From an uncultured Acidaminococcus sp. (lineage in GTDB: Bacteria; Bacillota; Negativicutes; Acidaminococcales; Acidaminococcaceae), in assembly GCA_900315205.1 (NCBI GenBank), contig OMYF01000011.1:1-54037 (forward strand): a DNA stretch of 54,037 nucleotides, given 5' to 3'. The first letter of the stretch is position 1. Each line of letters opens with the position of its first letter. Below the pieces are notes generated by a model. The model searched no databases, was not told the origin of the DNA, and worked only from the letters and a program-made list of their open reading frames with translations. Below are positions 53,108 to 54,037 of the stretch, in pieces. Position numbers and translations under genes: made by a program.

Positions 53108-53794
53108 ATGCGCGGAATGATGGTTGCCGCGGCGCTGGCTTTTGCAGTGCTGCCGGCACGCGGTGCGGATGCCGCCAGTCTGCGTCAGGGTCAGTCCGGT
53201 CCTGAAGTGGCGGCCATCCAGGAAAAGCTGCTGATGGAAGGATATGACATCGGGATCCCCGATGGCGTATACGGAGCCCGGACAAAGGACGCTGTCAGGA
53301 AGTATCAGGCCAGCATGGGCCTGGAATCGGACGGTGTCGTCGGCGAGGCCACTTATGCCAAGCTGATGGGGAAACGGATGCCTTCCTATGCCGGCGGATA
53401 CGGCTATGGTGTGAGCCGCGGCAGTGCCGGTGCTGCCAGACGGCTGATCAGCCGTGCCTTTGAGTACGTCGGTGTGCCTTATGTATTCGGCGGCACGACG
53501 CCCTGGGGGTTTGACTGCTCCGGATTTACCCAGTATGTGTTCCGTCAGATCGGGATCAGCATTCCGAGAACGGCCGACACACAGTACTACAATTATCCAA
53601 AGGTTTCCTCCCGGAACCTTCAGCCCGGTGACCTGGTGTTCTTTGAAACATATGAGCCCGGTCCTTCCCATGTAGGCATCTATATCGGCAACGGCAAGAT
53701 GCTCCAGGCCGGTTCCAGCACGGGTGTGACCGTGTCCGATGTGTTCGGCGGCTATTGGGGAGCCCGTTACATCGGTGCCGCGAGAGTCCTTTGA
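53108..53794 (+). CDS. NlpC/P60 cell-wall hydrolase with peptidoglycan-binding domain
   Basis: An exported enzyme of about 228 residues that cuts peptidoglycan stem peptides. A signal peptide (to about ARGADAA) is followed by a peptidoglycan-binding domain 1 repeat (LRQGQSGPEVAAIQEKLL to LMGKR) and the NlpC/P60 domain with catalytic Cys in FDCSGFTQYVF and His in SHVGIYIG. The start is uncertain: ATGs at 53105 and 53108 are possible with a close AGGA, and a GTG at 53084 has its ribosome site too near. A c-di-AMP riboswitch precedes it, as is common for wall hydrolases. Confidence 0.9.
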   Translation: MRGMMVAAALAFAVLPARGADAASLRQGQSGPEVAAIQEKLLMEGYDIGIPDGVYGARTKDAVRKYQASMGLESDGVVGEATYAKLMGKRMPSYAGGYGYGVSRGSAGAARRLISRAFEYVGVPYVFGGTTPWGFDCSGFTQYVFRQIGISIPRTADTQYYNYPKVSSRNLQPGDLVFFETYEPGPSHVGIYIGNGKMLQAGSSTGVTVSDVFGGYWGARYIGAARVL

Positions 53795-53800
53795 GTTATG

Positions 53801-53837
53801 AGCGTTCCTTTTCCATAAAGAGAGGAACGCTTTTTTA
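53801..53837 (+). terminator. Terminator of the NlpC/P60 gene
   Basis: AGCGTTCCT pairs with AGGAACGCT and is followed by T6. Confidence 0.9.
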
Positions 53838-53942
53838 TGCCTGTCCAAAAATGCTGCTTTCGCCGGCAGGGGATACGGGGCTGCTGCTGTCCTGCCGCAG
53901 CAGAGGAGCCGCAGTGCCGGATGCGGCAGCGATAACTTAGTG

Positions 53943-54015
53943 TAAAATAGTTCTCGGTGAAATGAATAATCCTTTATAAAGTTGCAAAAAGAAAGACCTT
54001 CATCTTAAAATAGTT
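53943..54015. repeat. TAAAATAGTT direct repeat and candidate promoter at the window end
   Basis: TAAAATAGTT occurs at 53943-53952 and 54006-54015. The second copy contains a TAAAAT that fits a -10 box, with TTGCAA (53982-53987) 18 bases upstream. A gene may start beyond the window. Confidence 0.4.
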
Positions 54016-54037
54016 TTAGCTACAAAACTTAACAAAG

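Noticed and set aside
1..54037. CRISPR array, insertion sequence, prophage or tRNA gene
   Set aside because: I looked for regular direct repeats with spacers, transposase or integrase motifs and tRNA-like T-loop sequences and saw none that I could support.

Overview
The window looks like a chromosomal segment from a fermentative, moderately GC-rich member of the Negativicutes, with Acidaminococcus or a close relative as my best guess (inference; no database search was possible). The evidence is the mix of Firmicute-type control elements (a perfect CIRCE site, a cysteine T-box, a c-di-AMP riboswitch) and gene pairs (trmK with nif3, a YhaM-like nuclease) together with large amidohydrolase and YfcC-type catabolic clusters and a WaaP-like kinase. 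No phage, transposase, CRISPR array, tRNA or 16S/23S rRNA gene was seen.

Layout. 1-2440: a gene tail, a heptamer-repeat patch, then cysK and cysE on the minus strand, with cysE behind a T-box that fits tRNA-Cys. 2693-8876: hemW, then the heat-shock operon hrcA-grpE-dnaK-dnaJ behind promoter plus CIRCE. 8877-13978: a lone gltB with strong promoter, long leader and upstream palindrome. 14176-19038: an operon of CaiB-type CoA-transferase, HMG-CoA lyase-like enzyme, amidohydrolase and YfcC-like transporter, with a convergent LysR gene. 20108-23246: a NYN/LOTUS protein, an iron-sulfur aldo/keto reductase and an exported cupin.

23247-31460 is the most distinctive part: after a very AT-rich gap there is a seven-gene plus-strand operon of visibly lower GC (SDR, M28-like peptidase, M20 amidohydrolase, DUF5058 membrane protein, a second membrane protein, AbgB-like M20 hydrolase, ketopantoate-reductase-like protein). 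It reads as a self-contained uptake and hydrolysis pathway for an unknown amide or peptide-like substrate, probably acquired by transfer.

31612-36105 (minus): exported alkaline phosphatase, exported CPFC protein, ABC ATPase and FtsX-type permease, headed by three 11-bp-spaced Pho-box-like repeats. 36303-41081: nudC, a ferredoxin-like protein, a MutT-type Nudix protein, an epimerase gene broken by one in-frame TAG, a DUF1848 protein and a small lipoprotein candidate. 41136-43840: ptsH (with Arg at the regulatory Ser46 position), ptsI and a kinase-like gene. 43873-48674 (minus): a five-gene operon built around a Ycf46-like AAA+ ATPase with a zinc-ribbon protein and a coiled-coil membrane protein; its function is unknown to me and it is the second candidate for an undescribed system.

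48783-54037: trmK, a Nif3-like protein, a YhaM-like nuclease, rnpB (RNase P RNA), thioredoxin, a polyprenyl-phosphate type glycosyltransferase and a c-di-AMP-riboswitch-controlled NlpC/P60 cell-wall hydrolase.
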